A stretch of DNA of 64,000 nt from Euptelea pleiosperma (taxonomy: Eukaryota > Streptophyta > Magnoliopsida > Ranunculales > Eupteleaceae). A model generated the notes under the pieces. The model was not told the DNA's origin. It did not search any database and was given only the letters and a program-made list of their open reading frames with translations. The position numbers and the translations under genes are program-made. Below are positions 47,101 through 62,806 of this stretch, piece by piece; the stretch's first letter is position 1; each line of letters starts with the position of its first letter. The DNA lies in contig JASUTR010000060.1 of assembly GCA_035048495.1 (NCBI GenBank), positions 186,001 through 250,000 on the forward strand. Direction: 5' to 3'.

Positions 47101-50100
47101 CCATCCGTGCGGGAACGTCTCAAATTGGACTCAGTTTGTGTGTTACATTCCGAAGCCTATAACTTGTGACTTTTTCGCAACCGGACCTCGTAATTGGACT
47201 CAAACTCTTCCATTACTATCGTTGCAACACATTTGAAGTGTTGAAACATGATTCGTGACAGTCAAAACAAGTTAGCTCCATCCGTGCGTCAACGTCTCAA
47301 ATTGGACTCAGTTTGTGTGTTACATTCCGAAGCCTATAACTTGTGACTTTTTCACAACCGGACCTCGTAATTAGACTCGAATTCTTCCACTACAATTGTT
47401 TCAACACAATTGAAGTGTTGGAACAAGATTTATCACTGTCGAAACAAGTTAGCTCCATCCGTGCGTCAACGTCTCATATTGGACTCAGTTTGTGTGCTAC
47501 ATTCCGAAGCCTATAACTTGTGACTTTTTCGCAACCGGACCTCGTAATTAGACTCGAATTCTTCCATTACAATTGTTTCAACACATTTGATTGTTGGAAC
47601 AAGATTTATCACTGTCGAAACAAGTTAGCTCCATCCGTGCGTCAACGTCTCAAATTGGACTCAGTTTGTATGTTACATTCCGAAGCCTATAACTTGTGAC
47701 TTTTTCGGAACCGAACCTCGTAATTAGACTCAAATTCTTCCATTACTATTGTTTCAACACATTGGAATTGTTGGAACAAGATTCGGGACAGTCAAAACAA
47801 GTTAGCTCCATCCGTGCGTCAACGTCTCAAATTGGACTCAGTTTGTGTGTTACATTCCGAAGCCTATAACTTGTGACTTTTTCGCAACCGGACCTCGTAA
47901 TTGGACTCAAACTCTTCCATTACTATCGTTGCAACACATTTGAAGTGTTGAAACAAGATTCGTGACAGTCAAAACAAGTTAGCTCCATCCGTGCGTCCAC
48001 GTCTCAAATTGGACTCAGTTTGTGTGTTACATTCCGAAGCCTATAACTTGTGACTTTTTCACAACCGGACCTCGGAATTAGACTCGAATTCTTCCATTAC
48101 AATTGTTTCAACACAATTGAAGTGTTGGAACAAGATTTATCACTGTCGAAACAAGTTAGCTCCATCCGTGCGTCAACTTCTCAAATTGGACTCAGTTTGT
48201 ATGTTACATTCCGAAGCCTATAACTTGTGACTTTTTCGCAACCGAACCTCGTAATTAGACTCGAATTCTTCCATTACTATTGTTTCAACACATTTGAAGT
48301 GTTGGAACAAGATTCGGGACAGTCGAAACAAGTTAGCTCCATCCGTTCGTGAACGTCTCAAATTCGATTCAGTTTGTGTGTTACATTCCGAAGCCTATAA
48401 CTTGTGACTTTTTCGCAACCGTACCTCGTAATTAGACTCGAATTCTTCCATTACAATTGTTTCAAAACATTTGAAGTGTTTGAACAAGATTTATGACTGT
48501 CGAAACAAGTTAGCTCCATCCGTGCGTCAACGTCTCAAATTGGACTCAGTTTGTGTGTTACATTCCGAAGCCTATAACTTGTGAATTTTTCGCAACCGGA
48601 CCTCGTAATTGGACTCAAACTCTTCCATTACTATTGTTGCAACACATTTGAAGTGTTGAAACAAGATTCGTGATAGTCAAAACAAGTTAGCTCCATCCGT
48701 GCGTCAACGTCTCAAATTGGACTCAGTTTGTGTGTTACATTCCGAAGCCTATAACTTGTGATTTTTTCGCAATCGGACCTCGTAATTGAACTCAAACTCT
48801 TCCATTATTATTGTTTCAACACATTTGAAGTATTGGAACAAGATTCGGGATAGGCGAAACAAGTTAGCTCCATCCGTGCGTCAACGTCTCAAATTGGATT
48901 CAGTTTGTGTGTTACATTCCGAAGCCTATAACTTGTGACTTTTTCGCAACCGGACCTCGTAATTGGACTCAAACTCTTCCATTACTATTGTTGCAACACA
49001 TTTGAAGTGTTGAAACAAGATTCGTGACAGTCAAAACAAGTTAGCTCCATCCGTGCGTCAACGTCTCAAATTGGACTCAGTTTGTGTGTTACATTCCGAA
49101 GCCTATAACTTGTGACTTTTTCAGAACCGGACCTCGTAATTGGACTCAAACTCTTCCATTATTATTGTTTCAACACATTTGAAGTATTGGAACAAGTTTC
49201 GGGATAGGCGAAACAAGTTAGCTCCATCCGTGCGTCAACGTCTCAAATTGGACTCAGTTTGTGTGTTACATTCCAAAGCCTATAACTTGTGACTTTTTCG
49301 CAACCGAACCTTGTAATAAGACTCGAATTCTTCCATTACTATTGTTTCAACACATTTGAAGTGTTGGAACAGGATTCGGGACAGTCGAAACAAATTTGCT
49401 CCATCCGTGCGTGAACGTCTCAAATTAGACTCAGTTTGTGTGTTACATTCCGAAGCCTATAACTTGTGGCTTTTTCGCAACCGGACCTCGTAATTAGACT
49501 CGAATTCTTCCATTACAATTGTTTCAACACAATTGAAGTGTTGGAATAAGATTTATCACTGTCGAAACAAGTTAGCTCCATCCATGCGTCAACGTCTCAA
49601 ATTGGACTCAGTTTGTATGTTACATTCCGAAGCCTATAACTTGTGACTTTTTCGCAACCGAACCTCGTAATTAGACTCGAATTCTTCCATTACTATTGTT
49701 TCAACACATTGGAATTGTTGGAACAAGATTCGGGACAGTCGAAACAAGTTAGCTCCATCCGTGCGTGAACGTCTCAAATTGGACTCAGTTTGTGTGTTAC
49801 ATTCCGAAGCCTATAACTTGTGACTTTTTCGCAACCGGACCTCGTAATTGGACTCAAACTCTTCCATTACTATCGTTGCAACACATTTGAAGTGTTGAAA
49901 CAAGATTCGTGACAGTCAAAACAAGTTAGCTCCATCCGTGCGTCAACGTCTCAAATTGGACTCAGTTTGTGTGTTACATTCCGAAGCCTATAACTTGTGA
50001 CTTTTTCACAACCGGACCTCGTAATTAGACTCGAATTCTTCCATTACAATTGTTTCAACACAATTGAAGTGTTGGAACAAGATTTATCACTGTCGAAACA

Positions 50101-51306
50101 AGTTAGCTCCATCCGTGCGTCAACTTCTCAAATTGGACACAGTTTGTATGTTACATTCCGAAGCCTATAACTTGTGACTTTTTCGCAACCGAACCTCGTA
50201 ATTAGACTCGAATTCTTCCATTACTATTGTTTCAACACATTTGAAGTGTTGGAACAAGATTCGGGACAGTCGAAACAAGTTAGCTCCATCCGTTCGTGAA
50301 CGTCTCAAATTGGATTCAGTTTGTGTGTTACATTCCGAAGCCTATAACTTGTGACTTTTTCGCAACCGTACCTCGTAATTAGACTCGAATTCTTCCATTA
50401 CAATTGTTTTAAAACATTTGAAGTGTTTGAACAAGATTTATGACTGTCGAAACAAGTTAGCTCCATCCGTGCGTCAACGTCTCAAATTAGACTCAGTTTG
50501 TGTGTTACATTCCGAAGCCTATAACTTGTGAATTTTTCGCAACCGGACCTCGTAATTGGACTCAAACTCTTCCATGTTGCAACACATTTGAAGTGTTGAA
50601 ACAAGATTCGTGATAGTCAAAACAAGTTAGCTCCATCCGTGCGTCAACGTCTCAAATTGGACTCAGTTTGTGTGTTACATTCCGAAGCCTATAACTTGTG
50701 ATTTTTTCGCAATCGGACCTCGTAATTGAACTCAAACACTTCCATTATTATTGTTTCAACACATTTGAAGTATTGGAACAAGATTCGGGATAGGCGAAAC
50801 AAGTTAGCTCCATCCGTGCGTCAACGTCTCAAATTGGATTCAGTTTGTGTGTTACATTCCGAAGCCTATAACTTGTGACTTTTTCGCAACCGGACCTCGT
50901 AATTGGACTCAAACTCTTCCATTACTATTGTTGCAACACATTTGAAGTGTTGAAACAAGATTCGTGACAGTCAAAACAAGTTAGCTCCATCCGTGCGTCA
51001 ACGTCTCAAATTGGACTCAGTTTGTGTGTTACAGTCCGAAGCCTATAACTTGTGACTTTTTCAGAACCGGACCTCGTAATTGGACTCAAACTCTTCCATT
51101 ATTATTGTTTCAACACATTTGAAGTATTGGAATAAGTTTCGGGATAGGCGAAACAAGTTAGCTCCATCCGTGCGTCAACGTCTCAAATTGGACTCAGTTT
51201 GTGTGTTACATTCCGAAGCCTATAACTTGTGACTTTTTCGCAACCGAACCTTGTAATTAGACTCGAATTCTTCCATTACTATTGTTTCAACACATTTGAA
51301 GTGTTG

Positions 51307-54300
51307 GAACAGGATTCGGGACAGTCGAAACAAATTTGCTCCATCCGTGCGTGAACGTCTCAAATTAGACTCAGTTTGTGTGTTACATTCCGAAGCCTAT
51401 AACTTGTGGCTTTTTCGCAACCGGACCTCGTAATTAGACTCGAATTCTTCCATTACAATTGTTTCAACACAATTGAAGTGTTGGAATAAGATTTATCACT
51501 GTCGAAACAAGTTAGCTCCATCCGTGCGTCAACGTCTCAAATTGGACTCAGTTTGTATGTTACATTCCGAAGCCTTTAACTTGTGACTTTTTCGCAACCG
51601 AACCTCGTAATTAGACTCGAATTCTTCCATTACTATTGTTTCAACACATTGGAATTGTTGGAACAAGATTCGGGACAGTCGAAACAAGTTAGCTCCATCC
51701 GTGCGTGAACGTCTCAAATTGGACTCAGTTTGTGTGTTACATTCCGAAGCCTATAACTTGTGACTTTTTCGCAACCGGACCTCGTAATTGGACTCAAACT
51801 CTTCCATTACTATCGTTGCAACACATTTGAAGTGTTTAAACATGATTCGTGACAGTCAAAACAAGTTAGCTCCATCCGTGCGTCAACGTCTCAAATTGGA
51901 CTCAGTTTGTGTGTTACATTCCGAAGCCTATAACTTGTGACTTTTTCACAACCGGACCTCGTAATTAGACTCGAATTCTTCCACTACAATTGTTTCAACA
52001 CAATTGAAGTGTTGGAACAAGATTTATCACTGTCGAAACAAGTTAGCTCCATCCGTGCGTCAACGTCTCATATTGGACTCAGTTTGTGTGCTACATTCCG
52101 AAGCCTATAACTTGTGACTTTTTCGCAACCGGACCTCGTAATTAGACTCGAATTCTTCCATTACAATTGTTTCAACACATTTGATTGTTGGAACAAGATT
52201 TATCACTGTCGAAACAAGTTAGCTCCATCCGTGCGTCAACGTCTCAAATTGGACTCAGTTTGTATGTTACATTCCGAAGCCTATAACTTGTGACTTTTTC
52301 GGAACCGAACCTCGTAATTAGACTCAAATTCTTCCATTACTATTGTTTCAACAGATTGGAATTGTTGGAACAAGATTCGGGACAGTCAAAACAAGTTAGC
52401 TCCATCCGTGCGTGAACGTCTCAAATTGGACTCAGTTTGTGTGTTACATTCCGAAGCCTATAACTTGTGACTTTTTCGCAACCGGACCTCGTAATTGGAC
52501 TCAAACTCTTCCATTACTATCGTTGCAACACATTTGAAGTGTTGAAACAAGATTCTTGACAGTCAAAACAAGTTAGCTCCATCCGTGCGTCAACGTCTCA
52601 AATTGGACTCAGTTTGTGTGTTACATTCCGAAGCCTATAACTTGTGACTTTTTCACAACCGGACCTCGTAATTAGACTCGAATTCTTCCATTACAATTGT
52701 TTCAACACATTTGAAGTGTTGGAACAAGATTTATCACTGTCGAAACAAGTTAGCTCCATCCGTGCGTCAACTTCTCAAATTGGACTCAGTTTGTATGTTA
52801 CATTCCGAAGCCTATAACTTGTGACTTTTTCGCAACCGAACCTCGTAATTAGACTCGAATTCTTCCATTACTATTGTTTCAACACATTTGAAGTGTTGGA
52901 ACAAGATTCGGGACAGTCGAAACAAGTTAGCTCCATCCGTTCGTGAACGTCTCAAATTGGATTCAGTTTGTGTGTTACATTCCGAAGCCTATAACTTGTG
53001 ACTTTTTCGCAACCGTACCTCGTAATTAGACTCGAATTCTTCCATTACAATTGTTTCAAAACATTTGAAGTGTTTGAACAAGATTTATGACTGTCGAAAC
53101 AAGTTAGCTCCATCCGTGCGTCAACGTCTCAAATTGGACTCAGTTTGTGTGTTACATTCCGAAGCCTATAACTTGTGAATTTTTCGCAACCGGACCTCGT
53201 AATTGGACTCAAACTCTTCCATTACTATTGTTGCAACACATTTGAAGTGTTGAAACAAGATTCGTGATAGTCAAAACAAGTTAGCTCCATCCGTGCGTCA
53301 ATGTCTCAAATTGGACTCAGTTTGTGTGTTACATTCCGAAGCCTATAACTTGTGATTTTTTTGCAATCGGACCTCGTAATTGAACTCAAACTCTTCCATT
53401 ATTATTGTTTCAACACATTTGAAGTATTGGAACAAGATTCGGGATAGGCGAAACAAGTTAGCTCCATCCGTGCGTCAATGTCTCAAATTGGATTCAGTTT
53501 GTGTGTTACATTCCGAAGCCTATAACTTGTGACTTTTTCGCAACCGGACCTCGTAATTGGACTCAAACTCTTCCATTACTATTGTTGCAACACATTTGAA
53601 GTGTTGAAACAAGATTCGTGAAAGTCAAAACAAGTTAGCTCCATCCGTGCGTCAACGTCTCAAATTGGACTCAGTTTGTGTGTTACATTCCGAAGCCTAT
53701 AACTTGTGACTTTTTCGCAACCGAACCTTGTAATTAGACTCGAATTCGTCCATTACTATTGTTTCAACACATTTGAAGTGTTGGAACAGGATTCGGGACA
53801 GTCGAAACAAATTTGCTCCATCCGTGCGTGAACGTCTCAAATTAGACTCAGTTTGTGTGTTACATTCCGAAGCCTATAACTTGTGGCTTTTTCGCAACCG
53901 GACCTCGTAATTAGACTCGAATTCTTCCATTACAATTGTTTCAACACAATTGAAGTGTTGGAATAAGATTTATCACTGTCGAAACAAGTTAGCTCCATCC
54001 GTGCGTCAACGTCTCAAATTGGACTCAGTTTGTATGTTACATTCCGAAGCCTTTAACTTGTGACTTTTTCGCAACCGAACCTCGTAATTAGACTCGAATT
54101 CTTCCATTACTATTGTTTCAACACATTGGAATTGTTGGAACAAGATTCGGGACAGTCGAAACAAGTTAGCTCCATCCGAGCGTGAACGTCTCAAATTGGA
54201 CTCAGTTTGTGTGTTACATTCCGAAGCCTATAACTTGTGACTTTTTCGCAACCGGACCTCGTAATTGGACTCAAACTCTTCCATTACTATCGTTGCAACA

Positions 54301-55906
54301 CATTTGAAGTGTTGAAACAAGATTCGTGACAGTCAAAACAAGTTAGCTCCATCCGTGCGTCAACGTCTCAAATTGGACTCAGTTTGTGTGTTACATTCCG
54401 AAGCCTATAACTTGTGACTTTTTCACAACCGGACCTCGTAATAAGACTCGAATTCTTCCACTACAATTGTTTCAACACAATTGAAGTGTTGGAACAAGAT
54501 TTATCACTGTCGAAACAAGTTAGCTCCATCCGTGCGTCAACGTCTCATATTGGACTCAGTTTGTGTGCTACATTCCGAAGCCTATAACTTGTGACTTTTT
54601 CGCAACCGGACCTCGTAATTAGACTCGAATTCTTCCATTACAATTGTTTCAACACATTTGATTGTTGGAACAAGATTTATCACTGTGGAAACAAGTTAGC
54701 TCCATCCGTGCGTCAACGTCTCAAATTGGACTCAGTTTGTATGTTACATTCCGAAGCCTATAACTTGTGACTTTTTCGGAACCGAACCTCGTAATTAGAC
54801 TCAAATTCTTCCATTACTATTGTTTCAACACATTTGAAGTGTTGGAACAAGATTCGGGACAGTCGAAACAAGTTAGCTCCATCCGTTCGTGAACGTCTCA
54901 AATTGGATTCAGTTTGTGTGTTACATTCCGAAGCCTATAACTTGTGACTTTTTCGCAACCGTACCTCGTAATTAGACTCGAATTCTTCCATTACAATTGT
55001 TTCAAAACATTTGAAGTGTTTGAACAAGATTTATGACTGTCGAAACAAGTTAGCTCCATCCGTGCGTCAACGTCTCAAATTGGACTCAGTTTGTGTGTTA
55101 CATTCCGAAGCCTATAACTTGTTAATTTTTCGCAACCGGACCTCGTAATTGGACTCAAACTCTTCCATTACTATTGTTGCAACACATTTGAAGTGTTGAA
55201 ACAAGATTCGTGATAGTCAAAACAAGTTAGCTCCATCCGTGCGTCAACGTCTCAAATTGGACTCAGTTTGTGTGTTACATTCCGAAGCCTATAACTTGTG
55301 ATTTTTTCGCAATCGGACCTCGTAATTGAACTCAAACTCTTCCATTATTATTGTTTCAACACATTTGAAGTATTGGAACAAGATTCGGGATAGGCGAAAC
55401 AAGTTAGCTCCATCCGTGCGTCAACGTCTCAAATTGGATTCAGTTTGTGTGTTACATTCCGAAGCCTATAACTTGTGACTTTTTCGCAACCGGACCTCGT
55501 AATTGGACTCAAACTCTTCCATTACTATTGTTGCAACACATTTGAAGTGTTGAAACAAGATTCGTGACAGTCAAAACAAGTTAGCTCCATCCGTGCGTCA
55601 ACGTCTCAAATTGGACTCAGTTTGTGTGTTACATTCCGAAGCCTATAACTTGTGACTTTTTCAGAACCGGACCTCGTAATTGGACTCAAACTCTTCCATT
55701 ATTATTGTTTCAACACATTTGAAGTATTGGAACAAGTTTCGGGATAGGCGAAACAAGTTAGCTCCATCCGTGCGTCAACGTCTCAAATTGGACTCAGTTT
55801 GTGTGTTACATTCCGAAGCCTATAACTTGTGACTTTTTCGCAACCGAACCTTGTAATTAGACTCGAATTCTTCCATTACTATTGTTTCAACACATTTGAA
55901 GTGTTG
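51307..55906 (+). repeat. Higher-order satellite block, 26 monomers (copy 1 of a 6.9-kb-shifted pair)
   Basis: This block spans a 14-monomer then a 12-monomer marker interval. Private changes recur exactly 6900 bp later: CAGATTGG (52352/59252), TTTTTTGCAATC (53356/60256), GTGAAAGTC (about 53609/60509), GAATTCGTCC (about 53744/60644), CACTGTGGAAAC (about 54681/61581) and CTTGTTAATTTT (about 55119/62019). Confidence 0.85.
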
Positions 55907-58206
55907 GAACAGGATTCGGGACAGTCGAAACAAATTTGCTCCATCCGTGCGTGAACGTCTCAAATTAGACTCAGTTTGTGTGTTACATTCCGAAGCCTAT
56001 AACTTGTGGCTTTTTCGCAACCGGACCTCGTAATTAGACTCGAATTCTTCCATTACAATTGTTTCAACACAATTGAAGTGTTGGAATAAGATTTATCACT
56101 GTCGAAACAAGTTAGCTCCATCCGTGCGTCAACGTCTCAAATTGGACTCAGTTTGTATGTTACATTCCGAAGCCTATAACTTGTGACTTTTTCGCAACCG
56201 AACCTCGTAATTAGACTCGAATTCTTCCATTACTATTGTTTCAACACATTGGAATTGTTGGAACAAGATTCGGGACAGTTGAAACAAGTTAGCTCCATCC
56301 GTGCGTGAACGTCTCAAATTGGACTCAGTTTGTGTGTTACATTCCGAAGCCTATAACTTGTGACTTTTTCGCAACCGGACCTCGTAATTGGACTCAAACT
56401 CTTCCATTACTATCGTTGCAACACATTTGAAGTGTTGAAACAAGATTCGTGACAGTCAAAACAAGTTAGCTCCATCCGTGCGTCAACGTCTCAAATTGGA
56501 CTCAGTTTGTGTGTTACATTCCGAAGCCTATAACTTGTGACTTTTTCACAACCGGACCTCGTAATTAGACTCGAATTCTTCCACTACAATTGTTTCAACA
56601 CAATTGAAGTGTTGGAACAAGATTTATCACTGTCGAAACAAGTTAGCTCCATCCGTGCGTCAACGTCTCATATTGGACTCAGTTTGTGTGCTACATTCCG
56701 AAGCCTATAACTTGTGACTTTTTCGCAACCGGACCTCGTAATTAGACTCGAATTCTTCCATTACAATTGTTTCAACACATTTGATTGTTGGAACAAGATT
56801 TATCACTGTCGAAACAAGTTAGCTCCATCCGTGCGTCAACGTCTCAAATTGGACTCAGTTTGTATGTTACATTCCGAAGCCTATAACTTGTGACTTTTTC
56901 GGAACCGAACCTCGTAATTAGACTCAAATTCTTCCATTACTATTGTTTCAACACATTGGAATTGTTGGAACAAGATTCGGGACAGTCAAAACAAGTTAGC
57001 TCCATCCGTGCGTGAACGTCTCAAATTGGACTCAGTTTGTGTGTTACATTCCGAAGCCTATAACTTGTGACTTTTTCGCAACCGGACCTCGTAATTGGAC
57101 TCAAACTCTTCCATTACTATCGTTGCAACACATTTGAAGTGTTGAAACAAGATTCGTGACAGTCAAAACAAGTTAGCTCCATCTGTGCGTCAACGTCTCA
57201 AATTGGACTCAGTTTGTGTGTTACATTCCGAAGCCTATAACTTGTGACTTTTTCACAACCGGACCTCGTAATTAGACTCGAATTCTTCCATTACAATTGT
57301 TTCAACACATTTGAAGTGTTGGAACAAGATTTATCACTGTCGAAACAAGTTAGCTCCATCCGTGCGTCAACTTCTCAAATTGGACTCAGTTTGTATGTTA
57401 CATTCCGAAGCCTATAACTTGTGACTTTTTCGCAACCGAACCTCGTAATTAGACTCGAATTCTTCCATTACTATTGTTTCAACACATTTGAAGTGTTGGA
57501 ACAAGATTCGGGACAGTCGAAACAAGTTAGCTCCATCCGTTCGTGAACGTCTCAAATTGGATTCAGTTTGTGTGTTACATTCCGAAGCCTATAACTTGTG
57601 ACTTTTTCGCAACCGTACCTCGTAATTAGACTCGAATTCTTCCATTACAATTGTTTCAAAACATTTGAAGTGTTTGAACAAGATTTATGACTGTCGAAAC
57701 AAGTTAGCTCCATCCGTGCGTCAACGTCTCAAATTGGACTCAGTTTGTGTGTTACATTCCGAAGCCTATAACTTGTGAATTTTTCGCAACCGGACCTCGT
57801 AATTGGACTCAAACTCTTCCATTACTATTGTTGCAACACATTTGAAGTGTTGAAACAAGATTCGTGATAGTCAAAACAAGTTAGCTCCATCAGTGCGTCA
57901 ACGTCTCAAATTGGACTCAGTTTGTGTGTTACATTCCGAAGCCTATAACTTGTGACTTTTTCAGAACCGGACCTCGTAATTGGACTCAAACTCTTCCATT
58001 ATTATTGTTTCAACACATTTGAAGTATTGGAACAAGTTTCGGGATAGGCGAAACAAGTTAGCTCCATCCGTGCGTCAACGTCTCAAATTGGACTCAGTTT
58101 GTGTGTTACATTCCGAAGCCTATAACTTGTGACTTTTTCGCAACCGAACCTTGTAATTAGACTCGAATTCTTCCATTACTATTGTTTCAACACATTTGAA
58201 GTGTTG

Positions 58207-61200
58207 GAACTGGATTCGGGACAGTCGAAACAAATTTGCTCCATCCGTGCGTGAACGTCTCAAATTAGACTCAGTTTGTGTGTTACATTCCGAAGCCTAT
58301 AACTTGTGGCTTTTTCGCAACCGGACCTCGTAATTAGACTCGAATTCTTCCATTACAATTGTTTCAACACAATTGAAGTGTTGGAATAAGATTTATCACT
58401 GTCGAAACAAGTTAGCTCCATCCGTGCGTCAACGTCTCAAATTGGACTCAGTTTGTATGTTACATTCCGAAGCCTATAACTTGTGACTTTTTCGCAACCG
58501 AACCTCGTAATTAGACTCGAATTCTTCCATTACTATTGTTTCAACACATTGGAATTGTTGGAACAAGATTCGGGACAGTTGAAACAAGTTAGCTCCATCC
58601 GTGCGTGAACGTCTCAAATTGGACTCAGTTTGTGTGTTACATTCCGAAGCCTATAACTTGTGACTTTTTCGCAACCGGACCTCGTAATTGGACTCAAACT
58701 CTTCCATTACTATCGTTGCAACACATTTGAAGTGTTGAAACAAGATTCGTGACAGTCAAAACAAGTTAGCTCCATCCGTGCGTCAACGTCTCAAATTGGA
58801 CTCAGTTTGTGTGTTACATTCCGAAGCCTATAACTTGTGACTTTTTCACAACCGGACCTCGTAATTAGACTCGAATTCTTCCACTACACTTGTTTCAACA
58901 CAATTGAAGTGTTGGAACAAGATTTATCACTGTCGAAACAAGTTAGCTCCATCCGTGCGTCAACGTCTCATATTGGACTCAGTTTGTGTGCTACATTCCG
59001 AAGCCTATAACTTGTGACTTTTTCGCAACCGGACCTCGTAATTAGACTCGAATTCTTCCATTACAATTGTTTCAACACATTTGATTGTTGGAACAAGATT
59101 TATCACTGTCGAAACAAGTTAGCTCCATCCGTGCGTCAACGTCTCAAATTGGACTCAGTTTGTATGTTACATTCCGAAGCCTATAACTTGTGACTTTTTC
59201 GGAACCGAACCTCGTAATTAGACTCAAATTCTTCCATTACTATTGTTTCAACAGATTGGAATTGTTGGAACAAGATTCGGGACAGTCAAAACAAGTTAGC
59301 TCCATCCGTGCGTGAACGTCTCAAATTGGACTCAGTTTGTGTGTTACATTCCGAAGCCTATAACTTGTGACTTTTTCGCAACCGGACCTCGTAATTGGAC
59401 TCAAACTCTTCCATTACTATCGTTGCAACACATTTGAAGTGTTGAAACAAGATTCGTGACAGTCAAAACAAGTTAGCTCCATCCGTGCGTCAACGTCTCA
59501 AATTGGACTCAGTTTGTGTGTTACATTCCGAAGCCTATAACTTGTGACTTTTTCACAACCGGACCTCGTAATTAGACTCGAATTCTTCCATTACAATTGT
59601 TTCAACATATTTGAAGTGTTGGAACAAGATTTATCACTGTCGAAACAAGTTAGCTCCATCCGTGCGTCAACTTCTCAAATTGGACTCAGTTTGTATGTTA
59701 CATTCCGAAGCCTATAACTTGTGACTTTTTCGCAACCGAACCTCGTAATTAGACTCGAATTCTTCCATTACTATTGTTTCAACACATTTGAAGTGTTGGA
59801 ACAAGATTCGGGACAGTCGAAACAAGTTAGCTCCATCCGTTCGTGAACGTCTCAAATTGGATTCAGTTTGTGTGTTACATTCCGAAGCCTATAACTTGTG
59901 ACTTTTTCGCAACCGTACCTCGTAATTAGACTCGAATTCTTCCATTACAATTGTTTCAAAACATTTGAAGTGTTTGAACAAGATTTATGACTGTCGAAAC
60001 AAGTTAGCTCCATCCGTGCGTCAACGTCTCAAATTGGACTCAGTTTGTGTGTTACATTCCGAAGCCTATAACTTGTGAATTTTTCGCAACCGGACCTCGT
60101 AATTGGACTCAAACTCTTCCATTACTATTGTTGCAACACATTTGAAGTGTTGAAACAAGATTCGTGATAGTCAAAACAAGTTAGCTCCATCCGTGCGTCA
60201 ATGTCTCAAATTGGACTCAGTTTGTGTGTTACATTCCGAAGCCTATAACTTGTGATTTTTTTGCAATCGGACCTCGTAATTGAACTCAAACTCTTCCATT
60301 ATTATTGTTTCAACACATTTGAAGTATTGGAACAAGATTCGGGATAGGCGAAACAAGTTAGCTCCATCCGTGCGTCAATGTCTCAAATTGGATTCAGTTT
60401 GTGTGTTACATTCCGAAGCCTATAACTTGTGACTTTTTCGCAACCGGACCTCGTAATTGGACTCAAACTCTTCCATTACTATTGTTGCAACACATTTGAA
60501 GTGTTGAAACAAGATTCGTGAAAGTCAAAACAAGTTAGCTCCATCCGTGCGTCAACGTCTCAAATTGGACTCAGTTTGTGTGTTACATTCCGAAGCCTAT
60601 AACTTGTGACTTTTTCGCAACCGAACCTTGTAATTAGACTCGAATTCGTCCATTACTATTGTTTCAACACATTTGAAGTATTGGAACAGGATTCGGGACA
60701 GTCGAAACAAATTTGCTCCATCCGTGCGTGAACGTCTCAAATTAGACTCAGTTTGTGTGTTACATTCCGAAGCCTATAACTTGTGGCTTTTTCGCAACCG
60801 GACCTCGTAATTAGACTCGAATTCTTCCATTACAATTGTTTCAACACAATTGAAGTGTTGGAATAAGATTTATCACTGTCGAAACAAGTTAGCTCCATCC
60901 GTGCGTCAACGTCTCAAATTGGACTCAGTTTGTATGTTACATTCCGAAGCCTTTAACTTGTGACTTTTTCGCAACCGAACCTCGTAATTAGACTCGAATT
61001 CTTCCATTACTATTGTTTCAACACATTGGAATTGTTGGAACAAGATTCGGGACAGTCGAAACAAGTTAGCTCCATCCGTGCGTGAACGTCTCAAATTGGA
61101 CTCAGTTTGTGTGTTACATTCCGAAGCCTATAACTTGTGACTTTTTCGCAACCGGACCTCGTAATTGGACTCAAACTCTTCCATTACTATCGTTGCAACA

Positions 61201-62806
61201 CATTTGAAGTGTTGAAACAAGATTCGTGACAGTCAAAACAAGTTAGCTCCATCCGTGCGTCAACGTCTCAAATTGGACTCAGTTTGTGTGTTACATTCCG
61301 AAGCCTATAACTTGTGACTTTTTCACAACCGGACCTCGTAATAAGACTCGAATTCTTCCACTACAATTGTTTCAACACAATTGAAGTGTTGGAACAAGAT
61401 TTATCACTGTCGAAACAAGTTAGCTCCATCCGTGCGTCAACGTCTCATATTGGACTCAGTTTGTGTGCTACATTCCGAAGCCTATAACTTGTGACTTTTT
61501 CGCAACCGGACCTCGTAATTAGACTCGAATTCTTCCATTACAATTGTTTCAACACATTTGATTGTTGGAACAAGATTTATCACTGTGGAAACAAGTTAGC
61601 TCCATCCGTGCGTCAACGTCTCAAATTGGACTCAGTTTGTATGTTACATTCCGAAGCCTATAACTTGTGACTTTTTCGGAACCGAACCTCGTAATTAGAC
61701 TCAAATTCTTCCATTACTATTGTTTCAACACATTTGAAGTGTTGGAACAAGATTCGGGACAGTCGAAACAAGTTAGCTCCATCCGTTCGTGAACGTCTCA
61801 AATTGGATTCAGTTTGTGTGTTACATTCCGAAGCCTATAACTTGTGACTTTTTCGCAACCGTACCTCGTAATTAGACTCGAATTCTTCCATTACAATTGT
61901 TTCAAAACATTTGAAGTGTTTGAACAAGATTTATGACTGTCGAAACAAGTTAGCTCCATCCGTGCGTCAACGTCTCAAATTGGACTCAGTTTGTGTGTTA
62001 CATTCCGAAGCCTATAACTTGTTAATTTTTCGCAACCGGACCTCGTAATTGGACTCAAACTCTTCCATTACTATTGTTTCAACACATTTGAAGTGTTGAA
62101 ACAAGATTCGTGATAGTCAAAACAAGTTAGCTCCATCCGTGCGTCAACGTCTCAAATTGGACTCAGTTTGTGTGTTACATTCCGAAGCCTATAACTTGTG
62201 ATTTTTTCGCAATCGGACCTCGTAATTGAACTCAAACTCTTCCATTATTATTGTTTCAACACATTTGAAGTATTGGAACAAGATTCGGGATAGGCGAAAC
62301 AAGTTAGCTCCATCCGTGCGTCAACGTCTCAAATTGGATTCAGTTTGTGTGTTACATTCCGAAGCCTATAACTTGTGACTTTTTCGCAACCGGACCTCGT
62401 AATTGGACTCAAACTCTTCCATTACTATTGTTGCAACACATTTGAAGTGTTGAAACAAGATTCGTGACAGTCAAAACAAGTTAGCTCCATCCGTGCGTCA
62501 ACGTCTCAAATTGGACTCAGTTTGTGTGTTACATTCCGAAGCCTATAACTTGTGACTTTTTCAGAACCGGACCTCGTAATTGGACTCAAACTCTTCCATT
62601 ATTATTGTTTCAACACATTTGAAGTATTGGAACAAGTTTCGGGATAGGCGAAACAAGTTAGCTCCATCCGTGCGTCAACCTCTCAAATTGGACTCAGTTT
62701 GTGTGTTACATTCCGAAGCCTATAACTTGTGACTTTTTCGCAACCGAACCTTGTAATTAGACTCGAATTCTTCCATTACTATTGTTTCAACACATTTGAA
62801 GTGTTG
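58207..62806 (+). repeat. Higher-order satellite block, 26 monomers (copy 2)
   Basis: Same 14 + 12 marker pattern and the same private changes as the block at 51307. The copies are not identical: GATTCTTGACAG at about 52552 is GATTCGTGACAG here, and CCACTACACTTG at 58881 is absent at the matching place in copy 1 but present 4600 bp further on (63481). Confidence 0.85.
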